In this document: positions 20,536 through 30,843 of the stretch, piece after piece
Layout: each line of letters begins with the position of its first letter
How positions within the stretch are numbered: the first letter of the stretch is position 1
Assembly: GCA_947359465.1 (NCBI GenBank)
Contig: OX375877.1
Coordinates: 74,784,698 to 74,848,697, forward strand
DNA from: Metellina segmentata
Lineage: Eukaryota > Arthropoda > Arachnida > Araneae > Tetragnathidae
DNA length: 64,000 bases
Direction of reading: 5' to 3'
The notes under the pieces: generated by a model
Databases searched by the model: none
The model's input: the letters and a program-made list of their open reading frames with translations, nothing else
What the model was told of the DNA's origin: nothing
Translations under genes and position numbers: made by a program

Positions 20536-21035
20536 AACTAACTAACACCAACACACACTCCCGAGCCTAGTGTCGTGAGACACTGTACCAGTTTAAATAA
20601 GTGTGGTTGGATGAGTATAGCATGCCACCAAGGTGACATGTCTACCCAGAATGTTAGAGCACATTACATACATGCATCCTTACACACACAGGTATATTCA
20701 GTACATACATTAAATCATTATACTAGGTTACGTTATAAATATACATATACATCATGCAAGGTGAGAAAAAAGTTCGTTTTTCTTAGTCTCTTAACGTTGA
20801 ATATGCAAAGCAGTCTTGAACAGCAATTACGTGTTGGTTCAAAGCGCGTATGCGCCAATTTTGTATTTAATGTCTGGTACTTCCGCATTTCTGGAGAGCT
20901 CTCTGATTGAGAACTGAATATTGTACGCGGTGGCGATTACGTTATGCTTTCTATCGCCGGCCGACTGAATTCATTTTCCCTCGTTATGTTTTTAATAATA
21001 AACGTTAGATTCGTTTTATCCTCAGCGTTTTATTT

Positions 21036-21475
21036 CTACCCCGGACATCTTAATCGAGAAGATTCAACACTTAGGATAATCAAGTCCTGATTATTTTCAA
21101 TGAATCTCACCATGTTAATAATTTTAACCCTCGAGCCTTTGCTACATGTAATTTTCCTGAGCCATGCCATTTTAAGGTTGTCGGCAGGTGTTCTGATATG
21201 CCATGAGGCTGTAAGGGGGCAATCTGTGATGTAATGTAGAGGTGTGCCAATTTAACCACAGGAGCAGTTTTCGGTCTTGATTTTCTTAAACCTCGTTAGG
21301 TAGAATGGGGATGGGCTGTGCCCTCTGAAGAAAAGTGTCTCTTCCCTGGTTCAACTTGATGATTTTAGTGACACTTTTGGTAACACATCGTGCACCATCC
21401 TGCCTCTTTCCCCTTCGTACCATTCATTCTGCCACGCATCAAGTAGTTTAGAGGTGGAATGGAATGCGAAGAGAG
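21036..21475 (-). pseudogene. LINE (non-LTR retrotransposon) ORF2 C-terminus
   Basis: The minus frame reads, in order, KLLDAWQNEWYEGERGRMV, FFRGHSPSPFYLTRF, ENCSCG, GTPLHYITDCPLTASWH and a basic tail ending at TAG (21036-21038). The Cys/His arrangement after the reverse transcriptase and the CPLTASWH motif are typical of the C-terminal zinc-finger region of R1/I/jockey-type LINEs. In-frame stops are seen at about 21347 and at 21252-21254. The upstream reverse transcriptase is absent. The DNA to the left (about 20540-21035, with AATAAA on the minus strand) is probably its 3' untranslated region. SINE copies begin immediately to the right. Confidence 0.75.
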
Positions 21476-21510
21476 GGGTCGTTTGCTGTGGCTTTAGCAA
21501 GGGAGTCTGG

Positions 21511-21672
21511 TTGAATTAACGTCGCACTGGAGCAACACAACGACCTATTGACAACGGTCCGGGATCTATCCCAAAGGAAAAGATAAAAGGACTACCCCAC
21601 TTCATTTTGAACCCAAGTCATATGACGAGAAAACACTTCAACAGGGCCGTTGAGCTGCAACGACCCCACTTG
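21511..21672 (-). repeat. SINE, 3' half
   Basis: TTGAATTAACGTCGCACTGG is the conserved 3' end in complement. The copy stops within the body near 21672. It abuts the LINE fragment. Confidence 0.7.
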
Positions 21673-21740
21673 ATTAACTTATATAATTCCCTTTAGTACT
21701 TAAAATAGCGTGTTTTTTATTTACATTATATTACGAAATT

Positions 21741-21996
21741 GAATTTACGTCGCACTGAAGGAACATAGTGAGCTATTAGCAACAACTCGGGGTTAAAACC
21801 GAAGGGAAAAAGTCAGAGGATAGCGCCTAGTAATATTAAACCACTGTCAGATAACAAGAGCAACACCTGAGCTGGCTCCCCACTCTTGACAAGCTGGCCA
21901 CACCACACCAACATAAGGATATTCGAAGCCATGACAGATTTAACGTGTACTAGCCCTGTGTACACGACGGTCTTGGACTGGACCTAGTTCACAACA
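21741..21996 (-). repeat. SINE, missing part of the head
   Basis: GAATTTACGTCGCACTGAAG through the body to CACGACGGTCTTGGACTGGA; the B-box part of the head is lost. Confidence 0.7.
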
Positions 21997-22048
21997 CTGA
22001 CAATAGCATTTAAAAGGATTAAATAAGAGGATTTAAGGTGGTAGTGGT

Positions 22049-22323
22049 AATTAATAAACATCGCATTGCAGCAACACAACGGACTATTTCCTACGATCCG
22101 GGGTCATTCCCCAAAGGAAAGATCTCAGAATCACACCACGTATGTTTGATCCACGGTCAGATGACGAGGTCAACACCTGAGCTGGCGCCCCACTCTCCAA
22201 ACTTACACACCACTCCAACGTGAGGATATTTTTGTCCACTATAGATTGAACGTACGTCAGCACAGTACACGGCGATCTTTGGTTGGACCGAGTTTCGAAC
22301 TCACAACCCTCCGATTGCCAAAA
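22049..22323 (-). repeat. tRNA-derived SINE, near full length
   Basis: Complete body, with the B-box region of the head intact on the minus strand (GAGGGTTGTGAGTTCGAAAC, complement of about 22290-22311). The A box is lost. It is the third same-orientation copy within 800 bp. Confidence 0.7.
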
Positions 22324-23739
22324 TTGCATTAAGAAGAAAAAGATAAAAACACTACAAAAATCTACGTCAGATATAGATAGGTCAATACTTTTTTAATTTT
22401 TATATCTCCAGTTGTAATAGTCTTAGATTTAAAATTCAAAGTGATTGGAAGAGCTAAATAGTTATATTATAATAATATGTAAAATTTGAAAAAATGCGAA
22501 ATTTGGGTGATAATGTCTTTTTAAAGGTCTGAATTAAATTTGATTCGGTAATATCGGATCACTAAGTAGAAGTAAAGCTATGAAATCGGAATTTCTATGT
22601 GAGAATCTTATTCCTGGCTTTGTTGTTCCACAGTCGGTTTTTCTATACTTTAGTTGACATAACTTGTCCATACATGGTCCCTGTCCTTAAAAAATTCATC
22701 TAACGAACCAAAAAACACTTTCACGTGTAACTTAAAAATAACATATGTTTTCAATCAGTGTCACAGGTATCATTATTAGTGGTGTAGCCAGAGTGAAACT
22801 GGCATCCGTAACATAGTGGGCTGAGTCGAGTACCAAAAAAAAAAGATAAGTCAAAATTACAAGTAGAACAGTTATTTATTTATCAGGAATATTTCACGAT
22901 CTAAACAGTTCATGTTTTTTTTTTGTCTTTAGGCTGTGGGTTTTGATAAAGGGAAAAATGGAATCCACCCAAACGGCTGGTGACCGCGCTAAAAAAAATG
23001 CGTATGCCTAATTCGAAATTTCGAAATGTCCCCTTCGGTACCTGCAATTGAAACTGGTGGACAATTAATTAAGATGGAGCCATCGTGTACTCCTTAAAAC
23101 CAACTGAACGGGAAGGAGGTTCTTCCCGATAGTTATTTTAAGATTTACTACCGGCGAACTGACTGCACAGGTGTTGATTAAGGTTTGTAGAAGAGGAAAA
23201 GGAGTTTGCTCGAGTACTGTCTGTTTCAGAGACTGTTACTGGGAACTTTACAGGGCCCAAATCTCTTCTAAATTGCTGATTTGGTGAATTTGCACTTGCT
23301 TTCATAAATTAAGAATCACCACCATGCTATTATTTTTTTTTAATAAAGAATTCTATGCACCGATGCATGGGATACTTAATTTAAATGCAATAACAGTCAT
23401 TAAATCAGTTAGTAAATCTTTAAATTAACCATTTTTTTGTGGAACAAGAAATTATGAAGTAATACTTCAAAGGGACGAAGAGAATGTGAATTTCAAGAAA
23501 CAATATTTTATGTAATTTCTGCTTAAGGTTATTTATTATCGTAGACATTTGGCAAATACAACCTTTGTAATGTTATTGCCTTACTTAGAACTACTAAAGT
23601 ACGACTGTTCATGATACAGTGAGTGTTCGGCTATGGGAAATGCATGCGTTAATATGGAAACCAGAATGTTCTCTAGTTTTAGCTTGTGAGTAATCTCTCT
23701 TCATATTTTCTTCGATTTATTCATTCACTTCTTGATTAA
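22324..23739. other. long region without recognisable gene
   Basis: I see no coding region, RNA gene or repeat that I can name. A poly-A run at 22838-22847 and T-runs near 22915 and 23330 are the only simple-sequence features. Confidence 0.45.
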
Positions 23740-24783
23740 GTTTGTAATAATGTGAATAATTTTTAAATCAACTGAAATGACTGCTTCTTACCAAATATTT
23801 AGGATTTCAATTCTGAGCTTTCGAATTTAAATTATTCCATTTTTAAGATTACCTTTAAGTTTCTTAAAACAATGTCAAAACATTTCATCGTACGCAAAAG
23901 CTTACAACAAAGGAACTTATATTGTTATAATAAACCATTGTAACTCAAAAAATATTGCTTTCAAATACATTATTATAAACGCCTTCCCAACAATGGTATT
24001 GTAATTAAGCTTCAGATGAACGAAAGTTTTAACATTTTCACCGCCATCTTTAAAAACTGTGGAACGTAGAATGAAGTCATTAAAAGAAATGGCAATATAA
24101 TTTGTTCAAGATGCTTTGAAAGATTCATATAAGTGATATAATGTACTACAAGGCGTAGAAGATGTTGAAAAGGTAAATGCTTTCTGCATTCAAGACCAAA
24201 ATCAAACTTTACTAAGCATTTGGAATTTTTTTATTTGGCATACCTCTTTTAAGATTTAAAATAGTATATGTAGCTTTTCTTGTGTTGTTTCTTGATTTCA
24301 TGTTGTAAAGTTTTACATATTTTGAAACATTTGTACGTAATTCTTCGGTTCTGTGAAGTGTGTTAAGAAGTTTTAAATGTACCTCGCTCATAATTAATTT
24401 CTACATGCATCGGTGCATATTTTGACTATTTATTAGACCTATCCATATGTAAATATATATAGCAACGATAAATATTACCGATTCAATGCATGATGCGTTG
24501 CATATAAAATTTATATTAGAGGTTATCCTGAAGTGACAAATGTACTAAGATTTTATGTACTAATGACTTCAGATGTGAATTATTTTTAAAGTTTAATGGC
24601 TCTGAGGACAAGCATTTTTATTTGACTTGTGTGTGTAAATTCAAGACTATCTTATTTTTTTATCAGAATTTATTTCATAAGTTAAAATATTATATTATTT
24701 TATTTTCTATATCAACCAAATTCAAGACACTTACGAATGCTTACGTAATATTAAAAATATGAATGGTTCCAATGATATATTAA
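23740..24783 (+). repeat. duplicated block, copy 2, left part
   Basis: It aligns with 11040-12000 through shared landmarks, including CACCGCCATCTTTAAAAAC (about 24039), the AAG/GTAAAT donor at 24172/24173 and CTCGCTCATAATTAATTT (about 24385). Its right continuation is displaced to 27300-27510 by a Mutator fragment, a SINE and a Helitron. Confidence 0.6.
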
Positions 24784-26060
24784 GGGGACATAGTACCTTT
24801 CGGGCCAAAAATTGATAATTTTTTCTGTACCATTTTCGACTCATCATAAATCAACAACCTTTACTCATTTTTGAATGAAATTTTCATAGGTTCTATAATA
24901 AAGTACTTTCTTTAAAAAAATGGTAAAATATTTGTAATTTAGATAAAAATATTTTTTAAACAACATAAAATGTGAACACAAAAATAAAAATAATTAATTG
25001 GCTAGCATCTTGCTTCCCGCAAGAAAATATTTGAAATATATACAGTAGAATCTAAATTTTGATGTCAAATTAAAGCTAAATAATACCTTTATACTGCAAA
25101 CCTCAAAATTTAAAATTATCTAGTATTTCAATATTAAAAAAAATTAAAATTTCATAAAAAATTTAAATTATTGAAATTTTTGTTTTTATCATGTTATATA
25201 TTAAAATGTATGCATCTCATTAATATATTGGAGGTTCACAGAATTAAGATCCATAAGTAGAACATACATGTGAAATATTATACCGCTACAATCATAACTT
25301 TTTTTGTAATATTGTGGGAAAGTCTAAAAATCAGAAACTGAGAAAATCAAGTTTGAAGATTGAATTTCTATTATGTAAAATATCATAAAAATCTTAGGGT
25401 TTAAAATGCTCCTGCTACATATGTAGGATATTCTATTTCTGCTAAATGCTCATTTAAAGCTTTTTTTCCTCATTCTGTGAGCCCTACGGTCCTCTAGTGT
25501 TGATGACCTACATTTAATTTCAGCACTTTTCAAACACGACAAATCAGATTTTTTAGCAGAGGTGTATGCAAAATGTCCTACCTGCAGGCCAAGACATTTC
25601 AAAATGCTCAGACGACCTGCCATTCCATCATTAAAAATTACTAATGCTTTGTTTATTAAAACGTCAACAACAGTTTTAGATGGTCCGGATGTTTTCGGAC
25701 AATACTTCCAAACAGTGGAATTAAAAGACTCATTAGCATTTTGTGTCTTGCCACCCAGACATTTTTTCAACAACTTGGGTGCTGATAGTTCTGCAAATGT
25801 AGGTTTAATTGCATCCATTACAGGTATTGGCACAGTTTTTTTTGTGTGTATGTAGGAAACACTTGTGTCAAATTGGGATCTTTGATACTCACACCATGAC
25901 GTGGGACCGTCAGATTGTTTCCCTTGGGAATGCTGATTCCCATGAAAACGACGTTTCTTTCTGCGAAAATCATATTTACGATATGCTTTGCCAGACATTT
26001 TAGCAGGATTTATAAAAGGACTATTTATATCAATAACAAAAATCGCAACGTCTTTCGAAA
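24784..26060 (-). mobile_element. Mutator-like (Phantom-type) element, one end visible
   Basis: GGGGACATAGTACCTTTCGG at 24784 looks like a terminal sequence on the 3' side of the transposase gene at 25450-25998. No inverse of this terminus is found to the right, so the 5' end is truncated or lost; 26060 is approximate. The element interrupts copy 2 of the duplicated block. Confidence 0.5.
25450..25998 (-). CDS. Mutator-like transposase, internally deleted, frame open
   Basis: This open frame of 182 codons starts with a basic N-terminus (RRKKRRFHGNQHS, residues about 12-24) and passes directly into the C-terminal third of a Phantom-type Mutator transposase. That part begins at about residue 34 (SWCEYQR) and contains CLGGKTQNANESFNSTVW (about residues 80-97), IFNDG (about 136-140) and a basic end (RRAHRMRKKSF). 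The family's DDE catalytic core, normally a few hundred residues, is missing between residues 25 and 33, so the protein cannot catalyse transposition. No stop or frameshift interrupts the rest. It could be a recent deletion derivative, a non-autonomous element or, less likely, a retained DNA-binding remnant. The start is chosen because basic N-termini of this kind begin related transposases. Confidence 0.65.
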   Translation of the reverse strand: MSGKAYRKYDFRRKKRRFHGNQHSQGKQSDGPTSWCEYQRSQFDTSVSYIHTKKTVPIPVMDAIKPTFAELSAPKLLKKCLGGKTQNANESFNSTVWKYCPKTSGPSKTVVDVLINKALVIFNDGMAGRLSILKCLGLQVGHFAYTSAKKSDLSCLKSAEIKCRSSTLEDRRAHRMRKKSFK

Positions 26061-26215
26061 GCTAAGACCGAAGAGAGCACATGAAAGCAGCTAGCTGTTA
26101 TTCTTGGATTGTTATTCATCTTTCAATCAAGTTATGTTGGTTAAAGTTATCAAGTTATCTTTCAATTTTTATTCTTGGTGTTGAACAATTCCTTCTCCCT
26201 GTTAAATAAATGTCA

Positions 26216-26347
26216 TCTGACCGTGGTTCAAAATTACGAGGTGTTGTCCTCGGATCTTTCCCTTAAGGGACTGATCCCGGACCGTCGTCAATAGCCCGTT
26301 GTGTTGCTCTAGTACGACGTTAACTAAAAATTACCAATTACCAATTA
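26216..26347 (+). repeat. SINE, 5'-truncated, with 17-bp target-site duplication
   Basis: The 3' portion of the SINE (ATCTGACCGTGGTTCAAAAT onward) ends in ACGTTAACTAAA plus an ATTACCA simple-repeat tail. It is flanked by identical 17-bp copies of CCCTGTTAAATAAATGT at 26199-26215 and 26348-26364. This is the most recent-looking insertion of the family and shows LINE-type retroposition. Confidence 0.85.
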
Positions 26348-26391
26348 CCCTGTTAAATAAATGTATTACATAGATCAGCATAGTGGCTGAA

Positions 26392-27186
26392 TCTCTACTA
26401 TTATAAAGTAAAGTTTTTTTTTGTGTGTGTGTGTCACGAAGTTGTGCCCTGACGAATTTATGGCATTCACACTAATGAAATTTGGCACACATGTAGTACG
26501 AATTTTTTTACGATTTTATAGACCAGCCCGATTTTTAAAATTTAGTCTTGAAAATTTTAAAATTAATTTAATGCGATGTTCTATTATTATTATCTTTCTT
26601 CCGAATGGCAACAGTCCTGAATCGGTATTGAATGAATCCGTATTTACTGCGCGTGTGTATCCGTTGCCGTGTAGCCGCCCGATTGCAGCATATCCTTTAA
26701 AAAATATATTGCTTTTTTTAAAGCATGTTAACTTTTAGTTAGCGTTGACTTTTAATCTTTTATATAAGTATCTTTTTATTGTGCTTACTTTATTTTTGAA
26801 ACTGGATAACTGTTGTGCAATACGTTCGTTATTGTTTCTTTTTAACTTTTAGTAGCGTTGACTTTTAATCTTTTATATAAGTATCTTTTTATTGTGCTTA
26901 CTTTATTTTTGAAACTGGATAACGGTTGTGCAATACGTTTCTTCTAATAAATAATTTATAAATTAAATATTTATATTTTTTGGTTTACGAATCAAACCAA
27001 TGCACGGGCAATGTGACCCCCACGAAAATAACTGTCACGGGTTACTGTTATCCAATAGGCTGCAAATTCTCAAACCAAATGGGAATCCATGATGGCTGTT
27101 ATCCAATAGGCTACGAATTCCCATTGGGTTTGAGAAGCAAACCAATAACCCCACAAAAGCAACTGGCATGGGCAACGTCATTCTAG
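26392..27186 (+). mobile_element. probable non-autonomous Helitron
   Basis: It starts TCTCTACTATTATAAAG after A (26391) and ends TTCTAG before T (27187). The 5' region contains ATGAAATTTGGCACACATGT, a segment I associate with arthropod Helitrons, and the 3' end has GGCATGGGCAACGTC. Imperfect inverted segments (about 27069-27090 versus 27115-27137) lie upstream of the end. There is no filled/empty comparison here, so the boundaries are less secure than for the element at 4844. Confidence 0.45.
26730..26940 (+). repeat. 114-bp tandem duplication
   Basis: AACTTTTAGTTAGCGTTGAC (26730) and AACTTTTAGTAGCGTTGAC (26844) begin two nearly identical copies; the second ends near GTGCAATACGTTTC. It lies within the putative Helitron. 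Confidence 0.8.
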
Positions 27187-27299
27187 TCAAGCAGTGGATA
27201 GTGAATAATAAAGAGAGGTATAAATTTTTAGTACACACATATTACATTTGAACTAAACATTTATTGCAAGTGTGTATGTGCAGTTGTGCGTGCGTGTGT

Positions 27300-27510
27300 G
27301 TGCGTCAAAAGTGTAAACAAGCTCGAAATTACTATTATAACTGACTCAATTTTATTTTTCAGTCTCGATGTCGTTGAATATATTTTCAAGGCTCAAGGGT
27401 AATCAAGTGCTTCTACACAAATCGTTCTCACACATCTGAATGCACGTGGCATGACCGTTTGAATACTACTATTGGATTGGGTTAGAGAGATCCGGGGGTA
27501 AGTTATTGAT
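27300..27510 (+). repeat. duplicated block, copy 2, right part
   Basis: It aligns with about 12340-12540, covering the polypyrimidine tract, acceptor, exon-like segment B and donor. A TG-rich simple sequence precedes it at 27265-27305. Confidence 0.55.
27363..27497 (+). other. exon-like segment B, copy 2
   Basis: Acceptor ATTTTTCAG ends at 27362 and donor GTAAGTTATT begins at 27498. The shared core with 12398-12522 includes ACACATCTGAATG and TTTGAATACT. Confidence 0.4.
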
Positions 27511-28444
27511 TTATTTTATTATTAGAATATATGGAAAAAATTAAGTTAACAGAAGGGTTCATAAAAAGTACTGTCTAAAGAAACTACTGCTCCAAATAAA
27601 AAGAATAAACAAATTTATTTTTTCAGTTACCTGAATAAGTTACTCGATTGCATGAGGCCTGCATACGCATTTTTTTGCTATTGAATATGCATAATTTAAA
27701 TTTTAACTGTTCTAAAAAGTAATTAAAACTTGGGAAATTGCTTAAAGAAAAGTTCAAAATGCTAGGAAACGTTTCAGTTTCTGTAAATCTGCAATTAATC
27801 ATCTTCACAAACGCAAAAGGCATTTCCAAACTGAATGCCTTTTTCTGGTTTATATATGAATTGTATATAAATTTACTATCACTCTCCGAATGGAAGGCAT
27901 AGTAAATATATTATCACAATCTGATTTAACTTGATATTATGATCTAGATATCTGACAAAAGCCAAGTAATTACGTTCCTATACAGTCCTTAATAGCCTTT
28001 GAAATTTTAAGCATTGGAGGAACCTAAGATAATTAGAACGTTAGAGTGGTACTTAGTGGGAAAAGTATGATAAACATTGGTGCATTAAATGTCAGTAAGG
28101 AGGTGATAAAGTGATCGACCGACAAATCACATGCACACCGAGAATGGTGATAAAATGTTTCAACTAACGTCTTTTGATTTGTACTTCAAAGCAATAATAG
28201 CTGCAATACATCAAAATTGCACATTTTTCGTCAACACGCTATAACGTTGTGGTGAAGCTACACTCACCACAAATTCATTAGCCCTAAAATATAACACATT
28301 AAAGTAGTTCGTCATTGTATTTTGAGATGACCCCGTTGTCATTTGAGGAGAGGGATAAAGGCCAATTAACCAATAAGGGTTCCAAATTTCTCCCGCGAAG
28401 CTTCAAACCCAAAGGTGGGAAGAAACGGTATGGTATGATATTCT
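27511..28444. other. region without recognisable gene
   Basis: A polypyrimidine tract with CAG at 27617-27626 could be a further acceptor site downstream of segment B, but no copy-1 counterpart supports it. Nothing else is recognised. Confidence 0.4.
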
Positions 28445-28566
28445 TAGTTAACGTCACACTGGAGAACACAACGGGCTATTGGCGATTGTACGAGATCAAC
28501 AAACGAAGGTAAAGATCCGAAGAAAACACAACCATGGTCAAATGACCTGAACTGGAGTCCCACTCA
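28445..28566 (-). repeat. SINE, 3' part
   Basis: AGTTAACGTCACACTGGAGA through AACTGGAGTCCCACTC, in complement orientation; head side missing and internally shortened. Confidence 0.65.
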
Positions 28567-28902
28567 AACGAAATGTCCGGGGTTCACTTTGGAACTAGAG
28601 ACGAAAAGAAAAGTACGACGGGGAAATGACGGTTCAAGCAGTTTCATGTGAGTTTTTCAATTCTAATCATTATTTTCTTCACAAAATGTGATTTTTCTTG
28701 TTTTAATTAGGAAAAGTCAACTTTAAGGTTTTTACAAAATATCAATGTACTTATCTAGTATTGTATAATATATATTTGATTCACGCTTGTACTGATCTTA
28801 TGTAAATCACAATAAGATCACAATTCAATCCATGGCAATTCTTACATGACAGAAAGATAATAACCATCTGTAAAGATTTGGTTCGTTTGATGAATTGGCA
28901 TC
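28567..28902. other. region without recognisable gene
   Basis: AT-rich; nothing recognised between the SINE fragment and the LTR. Confidence 0.45.
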
Positions 28903-29154
28903 TGATTAAGAAAAAAACTAAGCTTTGAAAATAAGACGTTTATTCTTGACTAACGAAAATTAAACTAATATATGCAGTAGACTAAAGGATTGACATAGCC
29001 TGAGTAGGGGACAACATGTCCACCCTACTCCAGACACAACAGGAAGACTTTTTCTTTCCCGCCCACCTCTTACACACCCCGCACTTTAGCCTTTCGGTTG
29101 CAGTTACGGGTGGTGGACTCACATTCGGTTGTAGTTAGGGGTGGTGATCTCACA
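28903..29154 (-). repeat. 3' LTR of the retrotransposon
   Basis: On the minus strand it starts TGTGAGATCACC immediately after the polypurine tract GGAAGGGAGG and can end at CTTAATCA, giving TG...CA. AATAAA followed by CGTCTTATTTTCA suggests a polyadenylation signal near the end. The first 31 bp are tandemly repeated; both units begin TGTGAG and end AACCGAA. The inner limit is uncertain because there is no 5' LTR to compare. Confidence 0.6.
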
Positions 29155-29394
29155 CCTCCCTTCCGAAATTGGACGCAGAGGTCCAAAGACCTTGAGGCCA
29201 TACACCTTTCAATTCACTTAAAACACAGAAATATCAATATTTCATCATCACTGCAAAAAAACACTTATCGAAGTTTCACCCAAAATTGTCTTAGACATCA
29301 GCAAGGTCTTTAATCTGTCAAGTTATATCATAGATGATTGATTTAATACTAGTGCAGTTTACGCTAATTCTACCCTTCAACGCATGCAATGTTC

Positions 29395-29827
29395 GAGAGT
29401 TGAATTAATTGGGATAGTGCGTCTACGTGGTAGGATGTGCACACCAGCACGATGTTGTACCTCTAGTTCATAATTCTGCAAAGCTAGAGTCCATCGTTGT
29501 AGGTTTGAGTTCTGCGGAGAAGTATTACAGAGGAAGGACAAAGGATTGTGTGCCCGAAATCACAATGATTTTCGTCCCGCATGTCCATTCTTCAAACTTT
29601 TTCAGTCCAAACACGATAGCATATGCTTCTCGGTGGATAGCTGGCCGCTTTCTCTGTGAATCTGTCAGTTTCTGGTTTGCATACCCTACAGGTCGTTCAA
29701 TTGCACCATCATCCAACTGACTCAAGCAAACCCCTACACTATTCTGACTCGCATCGCATGTAAGGTAAAACTGTCTACCCGGAATAAGACACATTAGAAT
29801 TGGAGAATTACACAACTTTTCTTTCAA
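29395..29827 (-). pseudogene. RNase H domain of the retrotransposon
   Basis: RNase H degrades the RNA strand of the RNA/DNA hybrid during reverse transcription. The minus frame shows FYLTCDASQNSVGVCLSQLD (first catalytic Asp in TCDAS), GYANQKLTDSQ and REAYAIVFGLKKFEEW (catalytic Glu), as in Ty3-type RNase H. Downstream frames still show RWTLALQNYELEVQHRAG and a degraded end near 29395, in a shifted frame. The usual integrase does not follow it; the non-coding 3' region and polypurine tract do. Confidence 0.8.
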
Positions 29828-30790
29828 AATATTGAAATAATTCTTTTTCTTTTCTACCCGTTATTTTATACGGCATTTCTTTTTTTGTTTATTCAGTTAA
29901 CGAACGCGCAATTTCTGTAAAATTAGGTACAAAATTCCGGTAGTACCCAAACAATCCCATTAAACTTCGAACTTGTGACTTGGTTTGAGATCCTACTACA
30001 TGTCCTAGGAATTTAACTTTATGTTGGGCAATTTCAAATTTTGCTATATTACCCGTCCAACCGTTCTTTTCTAATTCATTTAATACTGCACCTACATGAA
30101 TAAGATGTTTCTCCCATGTTTGAGAAAATATGGCAATATCATCTAAATAAGCGTCTGAATATTCCTTATGTTTAGCTAGTATTCTATTCGTAGTTTTTTA
30201 AAACTAGCTCCTGCGCCTGATAATCCAAATTACATTACCTTCCAATGATATTGTAAACTATGTGAGGTAAAAGAAGTCAAATATCGGCTATCTTTATGTA
30301 AGGGCAATTGCCAATATCCTCGTTGACAATCAATTGTAGCAATGTAATTTGCCACTCCTACTTTCGCTAACAAAATTGGAATATGTTGCATTGGAAATGG
30401 ACTCAAGCAGGTATGTGAGTTAACCATTCTAAAATCACAACATAATCTCAATCTGCCGTCCTTTTTTACTACACATTTTTTACACTCAGTACACCGTCCT
30501 TTTTTACTACGGATGACTGAATTCCGCATCTGACGGTTCAATCAAATCCAAATCTAGCAACTTTTGAATTTGCGCTTCTACCTGTGCTTGGCATAGGCAC
30601 TTTGTATCTATGGGTCGTTTTTAGTTCGCTTCCCTCCTTTAGTTTTATTTCATGCTTCCCAACCTTACTCCTATCTATTTTCCCAGAAAAAAAATTTGGA
30701 AAGTGCAAAAGAACCTCACGTAATCGTGATCTCTGATGATTAGTAAGATCATTTGTTTCCTTCAGTAACTTCTCTAGATTATCCCGAAAT
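29828..30790 (-). pseudogene. reverse transcriptase domain, broken
   Basis: Recognisable pieces are VVKKDGRLRLCCDFRMVN (fingers), ATIDCQRGYWQLPL (first catalytic Asp block), and AYLDDIAIF with the YxDD box YLDD at 30138-30149, followed by a thumb-like KVKFLGHVV. The leader FFSGKIDRSKVGKHEIKL lies upstream. All are Ty3/gypsy-like rather than copia-like. Lesions include a 38-bp imperfect tandem duplication around VVKKDGR (CCGTCCTTTTTTACTAC at 30456 and 30494), which shifts the frame, and stops and frame changes near 30230. Confidence 0.8.
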
Positions 30791-30843
30791 ATATTTGTTT
30801 CTACCTTCCGTGGTGTTTCTCGAATATCTCCGAATTCTACATT

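Noticed and set aside
20028..20537. Lys-rich open frame of 169 codons
   Set aside because: Composition follows A-runs in the DNA, there is no recognisable domain, and the second half changes character over a GC-richer stretch. No homologue can be named.
20600..21047. Solo LTR ending in CCCCGGACA
   Set aside because: The segment directly follows the stop codon of a LINE ORF2 C-terminus on the minus strand and is better read as its 3' untranslated region.
27265..27310. TG-rich stretch as a Z-DNA or regulatory element
   Set aside because: It is a short, impure dinucleotide run common in animal genomes, with no other supporting signal.
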